A DNA stretch of 18,842 bases from Bacteroidota bacterium. Its GTDB lineage: Bacteria; Bacteroidota; Bacteroidia; Chitinophagales; Chitinophagaceae. Position 1 is the first letter of the stretch, and each line of letters opens with the position of its first letter. Both the position numbers and the translations under genes were made by a program. The stretch covers positions 1 through 18,842 of the forward strand of contig JAEWBD010000389.1 of NCBI GenBank assembly GCA_023391315.1, in the 5' to 3' direction. The notes below the pieces were generated by a model, which did no database searches, had not been told where the DNA came from, and was given only the letters and a program-made list of their open reading frames with translations. Shown here in pieces: positions 7,427 through 14,875 of this stretch.

Positions 7427-9076
7427 ATGTCAGAATCAGTAGTAGAAAAAATAAAAAAAGAAAGTAAAGGCCTGCGCGGCACTTTAAAAGAAAGTTTATT
7501 GGATGAACATACAGGCGCTATACGCGAAAGCGACACAGCGCTTATAAAATTTCACGGTATGTATATGCAGGATGACCGTGACCGCAGGGATGAACGCGCT
7601 GAAAAAAAATTAGAGCGCTTATATTCTTATATGATCCGTTTACGTTTGCCGGGCGGCCTGCTTTCGGCAGAACAATGGATTGCCCTGCATGAAGTAACCA
7701 ACAATTATACAACTGGTGTTATTAAAATTACAACAAGGCAAACCGTACAGTTGCATGGCATTTTAAAGCATCACATTAAGCCAACCATAAAAGATTTTAA
7801 TACCGTTAAGCTCGACAGTATTGCAGCCTGTGGCGATGTAAACCGCAATGTTATTGCAAGCGCTCACCCGCGTTTCAGCGCTGTATATGAAGAAATATTT
7901 TCTTATGCAGGGAAACTGAGTAAGCTGTTATTGCCTAAAACACATGGTTATTACGAAATATGGCTTGATGAAGAAAAAATTTCTCCTGAACTTGAAAAGG
8001 ATGAATTATACCAGGACAGGTATTTCCCGCGAAAATTCAAAATAGCTATTGCCATTCCGCCTTATAATGATGTGGATGTTTTTACAAACGATGTGGGCGT
8101 TATTGCAATTGTAGAAAACAACGAACTGGTGGGTTTCAATGTAAGCGCCGGCGGCGGCATGGGCGCCACGCATGGCAATGCCGAAACGTATCCAAGGCTT
8201 GCTTCCATGTTAGGCTTTGTAAAGAAAGACGATTTGTTTAAAGTGGTTTATGAAATAGCAACAACGCAAAGGGATTTTGGCAACAGGAGCGACAGAAAAC
8301 TGGCCCGCCTTAAATACACTATTGACCGCATGGGTGTGGATGTATTTAAAAAAGAAGTGGAAACAAGAAGCGGCATACCATTCCAGCCTGAAAAAGAATA
8401 TGAATTAACCATACGCCATGATGAATATGGCTGGCACAAAAACCATGAAGGACTTTATTATTATACCGCCTTTGTTGAAGCCGGCAGGGTATATGATGGC
8501 GATAAAGTGCAGTTTAAAAAAGCATTCTACGAGATAGCCAAAACGGGTAAAGCACAATTCAGGTTTACCTGCAATCAAAACATAATTATAAGCGATATAA
8601 AACCTGAAGACAAAGATGAAATTGAAAATATACTCCAGGATTATGGCGTAATACAGGTTACAAAAAATGCTTTGCCTGTACGGCGCAATGCTATTGCCTG
8701 CGTGGCTTTAAACACCTGCCCGCTTGCATTTGCCGAAGCACAGCGTTACCTTCCTTCATTAATAGATAAAATTGAAGATATTCTTGGCAGGTATAATTTA
8801 AATAACGAAGAACTGCACGTGCGTATGACAGGATGCCCCAACGGCTGCGGCAGGCCTTATGCTGCGGAAATTGGTTTTGTAGGCACTGCGCTTGGCAGGT
8901 ATAATATTTATCTCGGCGCGGATGCATTAGGCAAGCGGTTAAACAAATTGTATAAAGAAAATCTTGATGAGCCGGAAATATTAAGCACGCTTGATGTGTT
9001 GCTTAAAGATTTTTCGGCCAACAAAAACTTCAATGAATCTTTCGGGGATTATGTTATAAGAAAAAAGATTGTGTAA
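7427..9076 (+). CDS. cysI: Sulfite reductase hemoprotein beta subunit
   Basis: Six-electron reduction of sulfite to sulfide at a siroheme coupled to a [4Fe-4S] cluster. 549 residues, close to the 570 of the E. coli protein. The cluster/siroheme ligands are complete: C425 and C431 in CVALNTCPLA (Cx5C) and C470 and C474 in TGCPNGCGRPYAAEIG (Cx3C). Earlier family sequences include MIRLRLPGGLLS (69-80), TTRQTVQLHGIL (102-113) and the central VSAGGGMGATHGN (239-251), and FTCNQNIIISDI precedes the cluster domain. Partner of CysJ encoded upstream; siroheme comes from CobA and the SirC/CysG-like protein on either side. It is a true assimilatory enzyme in its CysJ pairing, and nothing appears missing. 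Confidence 0.95.
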   Translation: MSESVVEKIKKESKGLRGTLKESLLDEHTGAIRESDTALIKFHGMYMQDDRDRRDERAEKKLERLYSYMIRLRLPGGLLSAEQWIALHEVTNNYTTGVIKITTRQTVQLHGILKHHIKPTIKDFNTVKLDSIAACGDVNRNVIASAHPRFSAVYEEIFSYAGKLSKLLLPKTHGYYEIWLDEEKISPELEKDELYQDRYFPRKFKIAIAIPPYNDVDVFTNDVGVIAIVENNELVGFNVSAGGGMGATHGNAETYPRLASMLGFVKKDDLFKVVYEIATTQRDFGNRSDRKLARLKYTIDRMGVDVFKKEVETRSGIPFQPEKEYELTIRHDEYGWHKNHEGLYYYTAFVEAGRVYDGDKVQFKKAFYEIAKTGKAQFRFTCNQNIIISDIKPEDKDEIENILQDYGVIQVTKNALPVRRNAIACVALNTCPLAFAEAQRYLPSLIDKIEDILGRYNLNNEELHVRMTGCPNGCGRPYAAEIGFVGTALGRYNIYLGADALGKRLNKLYKENLDEPEILSTLDVLLKDFSANKNFNESFGDYVIRKKIV

Positions 9077-9189
9077 CAACTTATTCCGGCGCCAGCCGGC
9101 GAATGCAGGAATCGCCTATAATTTTCAGACAATTTTTTTGGGCAGGTTCTTTCTCGCCGGCCTGGCATCAATTTTTTAAATAAATATCT
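9077..9189 (+). other. Structured cysI-sirC spacer with a possible small ORF
   Basis: Two competing stems are visible. A local hairpin pairs CCGGC (9086-9090) with GCCGG (9095-9099). A longer one pairs GCCGGCGA (9095-9102) with TCGCCGGC (9154-9161), extended by CCA (9092-9094) with TGG (9163-9165) across one bulged base. Both use 9095-9099, so they are exclusive. An ATG at 9103 opens a 26-codon ORF, rich in Phe/Trp, ending at TAA 9181-9183, 6 nt before sirC. I cannot tell whether this is a translated leader, an mRNA-stability element or a dispersed repeat. Confidence 0.4.
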
Positions 9190-9780
9190 ATGAGCGCTGA
9201 TAAGAACAATCTCTTCCCGGTATTCTTCAAGCTCGAAGAATTGCGTGTGCTTATAATAGGCGCGGGAGAAATTGGCTATGAAAAACTAAATACCGTTTTA
9301 AATAATTCACCTGCAGCTAATGTTACTGTAGCTGCCAGTTTTATTAAAAAAGAAGTGCGGGAACTTGCTTTTCAACATAAGCATGTGCAGATAATACAAA
9401 CTTCCTATCATGCAGAACTATTGGACAACAGCGATTTAATCATAGCTGCTGTTAATGATGTTGAACTGGCAGAACGTATAAGAAAGGAAGCAAAACAGAA
9501 AGGCAAATTGCTGAACGCAGCAGACAAGCCTTCACTTTGTGATTTTTACCTGGGTTCTGTTATCACCAAAGGCGATGTAAGAATTGCAATCTCAACCAAT
9601 GGCAAATCGCCCACGCTGGCAAGAAGGCTAAAGGAGTTTTTTAATGAAGTATTGCCCGAAGAAATTGAAAGCCTTACCAACAATCTTAATACAATAAGGA
9701 ACAATATTCAAAGCGGGCTGAAGGAAAGAATAAAGAAACTGAATGAAATTACAGCCTTGCTGGTTGAAGACAATGAGTAG
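9190..9780 (+). CDS. sirC: Precorrin-2 dehydrogenase / sirohydrochlorin ferrochelatase (CysG N-terminal-like, Met8/SirC type)
   Basis: Completes siroheme synthesis: NAD-dependent oxidation of precorrin-2 to sirohydrochlorin and, in Met8/CysG-type proteins, iron insertion. 196 residues, matching the stand-alone N-terminal module of CysG. N-terminal Rossmann domain with FPVFFKLEELRVLIIGAGEIG (9-29; nucleotide-binding GAGEIG at 24-29), then LIIAAVND (83-90). The family's key Asp is placed at D112 in LNAADKPSLCDF, followed by SVITKGDVRIAISTNGKSP. The methyltransferase half of CysG is absent because cobA encodes it at the start of the operon. Last gene of the operon; its stop faces the DUF3078 gene, 28 nt away. 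Whether it has ferrochelatase activity (Met8) or only dehydrogenase activity (SirC) cannot be settled from sequence. Confidence 0.87.
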   Translation: MSADKNNLFPVFFKLEELRVLIIGAGEIGYEKLNTVLNNSPAANVTVAASFIKKEVRELAFQHKHVQIIQTSYHAELLDNSDLIIAAVNDVELAERIRKEAKQKGKLLNAADKPSLCDFYLGSVITKGDVRIAISTNGKSPTLARRLKEFFNEVLPEEIESLTNNLNTIRNNIQSGLKERIKKLNEITALLVEDNE

Positions 9781-9808
9781 GCTGTATGAGTATAATGAGC
9801 GCCCTGTA

Positions 9809-10750
9809 TTATGTTCCAACCTTTATTAAAACACCAATGCCAATAACTGATTTCAACTGCAACCGCGGCGAATTTGCTTTGGGGCCAAATACGCGTACAT
9901 CATCGTCATATATCATATCCACATTCCACGTTACGGCAAATTTTTTGCTAAACTTGGCTGCAAATAAATTCGTCATATATACATCCACATTAAAAGGATT
10001 GTGCTCATAATTGGAAAACAGGTCTATCCTTGAATTATAGGTTATCGTTTTAGTGAAATTACTGTTGAAGATAATCGTTCCAAAAGCACCAACCTGGCTT
10101 AAAAAATGCTTGCCGCTGTCAACGCCATAGGCGCCTATTCTTGAAAGTGTTGGGTTTAGCATTACAATCCATCTTGACGATACAGGCGAAACGAATATAG
10201 ACAGGTTTTTTACCGGCTTATAATCAAATCCCGGGCTAAATAAAACATAGCCCGGCGAAAATGCAGTTGAAGAAAACACAGGATAGTCAGGATTTGCATA
10301 AGTATATCCGTCAAAAAACTGTGTTCGCAAACTAAATAATCCCGTAACAGAAACTTTTGAACCGAGATAATAACCGAGCTTGGATAAGAAATCAAGCCGG
10401 TCATCACTTTTACGCGTACCCAAAGTAGTTGTATGAATGTAGCCGATATTTATATCAAGATTATTATCCCAGGTAACCTTATCCTTTTTATAAAAGGCAT
10501 GGGCATTGGCATACATATTCATGGTCACGGAAAAATTGTCACCACCTGCGGCCCAGTCTTTCAAAGCACTTTGGGCCACGTTTAAATTAAACATACCCCC
10601 CTTTATCCATTTCTTCTTAAGCGTATCAGGCACATCTTTTTTAATAGAGCGGCCCGCTTCGGTTTTAAGAATCGTTATAGTAGGATCCTGTGCCTTTGAA
10701 CTAAAACCAATAAACAATATGAGGAATGCAAGAAACCATTTTCTCATCAT
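9809..10750 (-). CDS. DUF3078 domain-containing outer-membrane protein
   Basis: 313 residues with a cleavable signal peptide (MMRKWFLAFLILFIGFSSKAQ, cleavage likely after SKA), so exported. The DUF3078 pattern is clear: W-x-K-G-G-x-F-N-L-N-x-x-Q-S-A-L-x-x-W-A-A-G-G (about 48-70), then LDINIGYIHTTTLGTRKSDDRLDFLSKLGY and LRTQFFDGY. Alternating hydrophobic/polar strands with aromatic ends through the C-terminal two thirds suggest an outer-membrane beta-barrel. Function unknown; such genes are widespread in Bacteroidota. It is convergent with sirC and divergent from metH, sharing a 351-nt intergenic region with the latter; no clear promoter was found for this strand. Confidence 0.82.
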   Translation of the reverse strand: MMRKWFLAFLILFIGFSSKAQDPTITILKTEAGRSIKKDVPDTLKKKWIKGGMFNLNVAQSALKDWAAGGDNFSVTMNMYANAHAFYKKDKVTWDNNLDINIGYIHTTTLGTRKSDDRLDFLSKLGYYLGSKVSVTGLFSLRTQFFDGYTYANPDYPVFSSTAFSPGYVLFSPGFDYKPVKNLSIFVSPVSSRWIVMLNPTLSRIGAYGVDSGKHFLSQVGAFGTIIFNSNFTKTITYNSRIDLFSNYEHNPFNVDVYMTNLFAAKFSKKFAVTWNVDMIYDDDVRVFGPKANSPRLQLKSVIGIGVLIKVGT

Positions 10751-10865
10751 GCTGCATGTATACTTGTGTTGCCCGAATGCTTACAAAAGTCTTAAAATAA
10801 TTCTTGTATAATGTTCTATACATGTTAAAAAATTTTACCACAATTCTTTAACAAATTTTCATCAG

Positions 10866-10896
10866 TTTGTTTATAATAATTTCTTGATTACTTTTG
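10866..10896 (+). promoter_or_regulatory. metH: Bacteroidota-type promoter for metH
   Basis: TTTG (10866-10869), 19 nt spacer, then TACTTTTG (10889-10896): an exact match to the TTTG-N19-TAnnTTTG pattern used by the Bacteroidota primary sigma factor. Transcription would begin near 10903, leaving a leader of about 200 nt before metH. Nothing in the first 160 nt of that leader reads as a gene. Confidence 0.7.
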
Positions 10897-11066
10897 CACC
10901 CACAAGGCGGATTTGTTTATTGTTCGGCCTTAAAAATTCAGAACTAATAAACGCACAAACTTCACCATTAAGTTTCCCTACGTTTATAATTCAGATTATT
11001 TTTTAGTTGCCGGCCAATTAACTCCGATAGAGCCAGGTTGTGTCACTCCCTTGTACTGCAGGTACC

Positions 11067-11105
11067 ATGTGCATCTGCTGTTCTAATATCAAATTAACCG
11101 TATGA
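11067..11105 (+). CDS. Cysteine-rich leader peptide overlapping the metH start
   Basis: Twelve codons, MCICCSNIKLTV, with three Cys codons at positions 2, 4 and 5 (TGC, TGC, TGT). Its stop codon TGA (11103-11105) overlaps the metH ATG (11102-11104) as ATGA, the classic arrangement for coupled re-initiation. It lies at the end of a roughly 200-nt leader downstream of a good promoter. I infer a cysteine-responsive role, because the other sulfur operon in the window has the same kind of leader. I did not find a terminator here, so control would be at translation. The coding status is inferred from the composition and the overlap only. Confidence 0.5.
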   Translation: MCICCSNIKLTV

Positions 11106-12118
11106 ACATTAAAGAACTTTTAAACCAACGCATCTTAATAATTGATGGCGCCATGGGCACCATGATACAGCGTTATAAATTATCAGAAGCAGATTACCGC
11201 GGCGAACGTTTTAAAGATTGGGCTTCAGATATAAAAGGCAACAATGATTTGCTTTGCTTAACGCAGCCGCAAATTATTAAAGCCATACATAAAGAATACC
11301 TCGAAGCCGGTGCAGATATTATTGAAACAAACACATTTAATGCCCAACGCGTTTCACTTGCTGATTATAATATGCAATCATTGGCCTATGAAATAAATTT
11401 TGAAGCCGCAAAAATTGCGAGGGAAGCCGTTGAGGAATTTTCAGCCAACCGTCAACCGTCAACTGTCAACCGTTTTGTTGCCGGCGCCATTGGCCCCATG
11501 AATAAAACATTATCACTTTCGCCTGATGTAAACAATCCGGGTTACCGCGCCTTGACTTTTGATGAAGCGGTGGAGGCTTATTACGAGCAGGTAAAAGGTT
11601 TAGTAGAAGGCGGTGTTGACCTGCTTTTGATTGAAACAATCTTCGATACGCTAAACGCTAAGGCCGCCATTTTCGCTATAAAAAAACATTCGAGGGAAAG
11701 CGGGCACGACCTTCCCATCATGATCAGCGGCACCATAACAGATGCCAGCGGCAGAACCTTAAGCGGGCAAACGCTGGAAGCTTTTTATAATTCCGTAGCG
11801 CATGCCAGGACGTTAAGCATCGGTTTAAATTGTGCATTGGGTGCAAAAGAAATGCGGCCGCACATTCAGGAGTTATCACAACTGGCTTCCTGTTATGTTT
11901 CTGCCTATCCAAATGCAGGTTTGCCAAATGCCATGGGCGAATATGATGAACAGCCCGAAGAAACCGCCTGCTTTATTGAAGACTGGGCAAAGGAAGGATT
12001 TGTAAATATCGTTGGCGGTTGCTGCGGCACCACTCCTGATCATATAAGATCAATTGCAGCACATGTAAAGAAGTTGCAGCCGCGAAAATTACCTGTAATT
12101 GAAACAGCATTAATATAA
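11102..12118 (+). CDS. metH: Methionine synthase, homocysteine-binding domain protein (MetH N-terminal module)
   Basis: Binds and activates homocysteine on zinc for methylation by methylcobalamin; in this lineage it is commonly a separate protein and not the N-terminus of a 1,200-residue MetH. 338 residues. (beta/alpha)8 barrel start IDGAMGTMIQ (14-23), ETNTFNAQ (75-82), GAIGPMNKTLSLSPDVNNPGYRA, and the zinc ligands C244 (GLNCALGA) and C307-C308 (VGGCCGTTPDHI). All three thiolates are present, so the module looks functional. A 4 x 7-bp tandem repeat encodes the linker around residues 115-124. The second MetH gene starts 5 nt after the stop. The start is fixed by the conserved N-terminus and the overlap with the Cys leader. 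Confidence 0.93.
   Translation: MNIKELLNQRILIIDGAMGTMIQRYKLSEADYRGERFKDWASDIKGNNDLLCLTQPQIIKAIHKEYLEAGADIIETNTFNAQRVSLADYNMQSLAYEINFEAAKIAREAVEEFSANRQPSTVNRFVAGAIGPMNKTLSLSPDVNNPGYRALTFDEAVEAYYEQVKGLVEGGVDLLLIETIFDTLNAKAAIFAIKKHSRESGHDLPIMISGTITDASGRTLSGQTLEAFYNSVAHARTLSIGLNCALGAKEMRPHIQELSQLASCYVSAYPNAGLPNAMGEYDEQPEETACFIEDWAKEGFVNIVGGCCGTTPDHIRSIAAHVKKLQPRKLPVIETALI
11444..11471 (+). repeat. Heptanucleotide tandem repeat within metH
   Basis: Four near-identical 7-bp units, gccaacc gtcaacc gtcaact gtcaacc, inside the coding sequence. Seven is not a multiple of three, so the repeated unit yields the non-repeating residues of a surface linker (ANRQPSTVNR) between barrel elements. Loss or gain of one unit would shift the frame of metH. 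Confidence 0.75.
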
Positions 12119-12123
12119 TTTAA

Positions 12124-12783
12124 ATGAGTGAACATATTATGAAGCCTTATATGAGGCTTGCAGGCTTGGAATCTTTAACCATCAGACCCGAATCTAATTT
12201 TGTAAATATCGGGGAACGTACAAATGTTACCGGTTCAAAGAAGTTTGCCAGGCTGGTTCGTGAGAATAAATATGAAGAAGCGTTAAGCGTTGCGAGGCAA
12301 CAGGTGGAAAACGGCGCACAGGTATTGGACGTAAACATGGATGATGCATTGCTCGATGGCGTTCAGGCAATGACAACCTTTTTAAACCTGCTGCAAAGTG
12401 AGCCCGATATTGCCCGCATTCCAATAATGATAGATTCATCAAAGTTTGAGATTATTGAAGCAGGCTTAAAATGTGTGCAGGGCAAGTGTATTGTAAATTC
12501 CATTTCATTAAAAGAAGGCGAGGAAAAGTTTATAGCCCAGGCCGAAACCTGCAAAATGTATGGCGCAGCAGTAGTGGTGATGGCTTTTGATGAAAACGGC
12601 CAGGCAGATACACTGGAAAAAAGGGTAAGCTTCAGCGAAAGAGCGTATAACATTCTTACAAAAAAAGTAGGTTACGATCCGCAGGATATTATTTTCGATC
12701 CCAACATATTTGCCATTGCAACCGGCCTTGAAGAACATAATAATTACGGCGTTGATTTTATAGAAGCCACCCGCATCATCTAA
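12124..12783 (+). CDS. metH: Methionine synthase, pterin-binding domain fragment (ends at premature TAA)
   Basis: 5' portion of the MetH protein that carries the folate, cobalamin and activation domains. 219 residues: NIGERTNVTGSKKFARLV (about 28-45), QVLDVNMDDALLDG, IPIMIDSSKFEIIEAGLK, VVMAFDENGQA, IIFDPNIFAIATGLEEHNNY. The family sequence would continue ...EATRIIK-QKMP-KVSGGVSN; here the codon after EATRII is TAA. The fragment therefore lacks the end of the folate barrel including the SGGVSN motif. Downstream codons continue in the same frame (see the next CDS). With the TAA replaced by a sense codon, one 893-residue protein would result. Alone this fragment is unlikely to fold as a working folate domain. 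Confidence 0.85.
   Translation: MSEHIMKPYMRLAGLESLTIRPESNFVNIGERTNVTGSKKFARLVRENKYEEALSVARQQVENGAQVLDVNMDDALLDGVQAMTTFLNLLQSEPDIARIPIMIDSSKFEIIEAGLKCVQGKCIVNSISLKEGEEKFIAQAETCKMYGAAVVVMAFDENGQADTLEKRVSFSERAYNILTKKVGYDPQDIIFDPNIFAIATGLEEHNNYGVDFIEATRII
12781..12783 (+). other. metH: In-frame TAA interrupting metH
   Basis: Codons read ATC ATC TAA CAA AAA ATG CCG. MetH homologues carry a Lys here (E. coli-type IKRELP), so AAA to TAA, a single substitution, explains it. Reading frame is identical before and after, which excludes an insertion or deletion. The ATG at 12790 follows the stop by only 6 nt and could serve re-initiation. Confidence 0.9.
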
Positions 12784-12789
12784 CAAAAA

Positions 12790-14805
12790 ATGCCGCTTAC
12801 AAAAGTGAGTGGCGGTGTAAGCAATCTTTCATTTTCCTTTCGCGGTAATGATCATGTGCGTGAAGCCATGCACAGCGTATTTCTGTATTATGCCATCAAA
12901 GCAGGCATGGACATGGGCATTGTAAATGCTGGGCAATTGGTGGTGTATGATGAAATTGAGCCTGGATTAAAAAAACTCTGTGAAGATGTTATCCTTAATC
13001 ACAATAACGATAATAACGAAGCCACAGAAAAACTGATTGCTTATGCAGATACCGTTAAACGCAAAGGAAAGGAAGAAAAGAAAGATGATGCCTGGCGTAA
13101 CACACCTGTTGAAGAAAGGCTGAAGCATTCGCTTGTAAACGGTATCACAGATTTTATTGAGATTGATACCGAAGAGGCAAGGCAAAAATATCCGAAACCT
13201 TTAACCGTAATTGAAGGCCCGCTGATGGATGGGATGAATGTTGTGGGTGATTTATTTGGAAGCGGTAAAATGTTTTTGCCACAGGTGGTAAAGAGCGCCA
13301 GGGTAATGAAAAAGAGTGTTGCTTACTTAACACCGTTTATTGAAGAAGAAAAGAAGAATAACCCGCAACCCGGAAACGGCAACGCACCCCGTGTGCTTAT
13401 GGCAACAGTTAAGGGCGATGTACATGATATTGGCAAAAATATCGTTGGTGTTGTGCTGGGCTGTAATGGTTATGATGTGATTGACCTGGGCGTGATGGTG
13501 CCGGCAGATAAAATTTTAGATACCGCCATAAAAGAAAATGTTGATATAATAGGCTTAAGCGGATTGATAACCCCATCATTAGATGAAATGGTGCATGTAG
13601 CGCATGAAATGAAACGCCGCAATATGCAGCAGCCTTTATTAATTGGCGGCGCTACTACATCAAGAACGCATACGGCTGTAAAAATTGCGCCTCAGTATGA
13701 TAATGGGGTTGTTCATGTATTGGATGCATCACGCAGTGTAACGGTGGTTACAAACCTGCTGAATAAGAAACAAAAAGAAGAACTATTAAATAATATACAA
13801 AAGGAATACGAAGGGTTGCGCCAACAGTTTTTAAATAAACAGGCGCATAAAGTCTTGATCAGCTATAAAGATGCGGTTGCACATAAAGAGCAATTGAACA
13901 ATGAAAATTACACACCCATCAAACCCAATGTGGATGGCGTAAAACTCTTTAAAGATTTTGATCTTGCAACCATTGCAGGTTATATTGACTGGGGCCCATT
14001 CTTTATCGGCTGGGAAATGCCCGGCAAATTCCCGGCCGTATTATCAGATAAAAACTTCGGCACAGAAGCCACGAAACTGTACAATGATGCACAGGCTTTA
14101 TTAAAGAAAATAATTGACGAACATTGGTTCACGGCCAATGGCATAATTGGTTTCTGGCCGGCAAAAAGCAATAATAAAGACACCGTTACTTTACAAACAA
14201 AAGACGGAGAAGTTAATCTCGAATTTTTAAGACAGCAATCGAAAAAGGCTGCAGGGCAATTTAATTTTTCACTGGCTGATTTTGTATCAAAAGATCATAA
14301 CGATTACATGGGCGCTTTTGCCGTAACTATTTCGGGCGCAAGACAGCACATTCAGAAATTTGCAGCGGAGAACGATGATTATAACAAAATAATGGTGCAG
14401 ATATTAGCAGACCGTATGGTAGAAGCTTTTGCAGAATGCCTGCATCATCAGGTAAGAAAAGAACATTGGGGTTATGATAAAGATGAAGCGCTTTCCAACG
14501 AGGAATTAATTCATGAAAAATATAAAGGTATTCGCCCGGCGCCCGGTTATCCGGCCTGCCCCGATCATACCGAAAAAATAAAACTGTTCAATCTTTTAAA
14601 TGCCACGGAAAACGTTGGTATCACATTAACCGAAAGCCTAGCCATGGATCCGCCGGCATCCGTTTGCGGCTGGTATTTCGCGCATCCGCAAAGCCATTAT
14701 TTCGGGCTTGGCAAAATTGGTAAAGACCAGTTGGAAGATTATGCAAAAAGAAAAAATATGAGCCTGGAAGAAGCAGAAAAATGGTTAAGCCCCAACCTAG
14801 AATAA
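12790..14805 (+). CDS. metH: Methionine synthase, cobalamin-binding and activation domains (after the premature stop)
   Basis: 671 residues continuing the MetH frame. It begins with the last part of the folate barrel (KVSGGVSNLSFSFRGN, 5-20), then the helical cap (about 100-190), the B12 Rossmann domain with the axial-ligand motif GDVHDIG (H212), LSGLITPSLDEM and LIGGATTSRTHTA, and the C-terminal SAM-dependent reactivation domain with DWGPFFIGWEMPG, RMVEAFAECLHHQVR and RPAPGYPACPDH. It ends in a complete C-terminus (SLEEAEKWLSPNLE), so only the one stop damages the gene. The ATG at 12790 is used because it is the first after the stop; there is no independent evidence it is a natural start. 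Whether the pieces assemble into an active enzyme is unknown. Confidence 0.9.
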   Translation: MPLTKVSGGVSNLSFSFRGNDHVREAMHSVFLYYAIKAGMDMGIVNAGQLVVYDEIEPGLKKLCEDVILNHNNDNNEATEKLIAYADTVKRKGKEEKKDDAWRNTPVEERLKHSLVNGITDFIEIDTEEARQKYPKPLTVIEGPLMDGMNVVGDLFGSGKMFLPQVVKSARVMKKSVAYLTPFIEEEKKNNPQPGNGNAPRVLMATVKGDVHDIGKNIVGVVLGCNGYDVIDLGVMVPADKILDTAIKENVDIIGLSGLITPSLDEMVHVAHEMKRRNMQQPLLIGGATTSRTHTAVKIAPQYDNGVVHVLDASRSVTVVTNLLNKKQKEELLNNIQKEYEGLRQQFLNKQAHKVLISYKDAVAHKEQLNNENYTPIKPNVDGVKLFKDFDLATIAGYIDWGPFFIGWEMPGKFPAVLSDKNFGTEATKLYNDAQALLKKIIDEHWFTANGIIGFWPAKSNNKDTVTLQTKDGEVNLEFLRQQSKKAAGQFNFSLADFVSKDHNDYMGAFAVTISGARQHIQKFAAENDDYNKIMVQILADRMVEAFAECLHHQVRKEHWGYDKDEALSNEELIHEKYKGIRPAPGYPACPDHTEKIKLFNLLNATENVGITLTESLAMDPPASVCGWYFAHPQSHYFGLGKIGKDQLEDYAKRKNMSLEEAEKWLSPNLE

Positions 14806-14875
14806 TTCATTTGCCTTTAGTGAATCTTTCCATTGCTGCACTTCTTTTGCATTCTTAATGCAGTATGATAGCAGT

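Noticed and set aside
11031..11046. AGCCAGG resembling the start of a cobalamin riboswitch B12 box
   Set aside because: Only the first half of the box matches, and none of the other conserved cobalamin riboswitch elements is visible in the 200-nt leader.
11000..11066. Minus-strand resemblance to a SAM-I (S-box) core (AGGGA ... GGCAAC)
   Set aside because: Only short pieces match; the spacing and the central GGCCC/GAUGAA part do not, and the gene downstream on that strand (DUF3078) has no sulfur role. A covariance search would settle it.
12781..12792. Homopolymer indel as the cause of the metH interruption
   Set aside because: The coding frame is the same before and after the stop, so an insertion or deletion cannot explain it; a substitution is needed.
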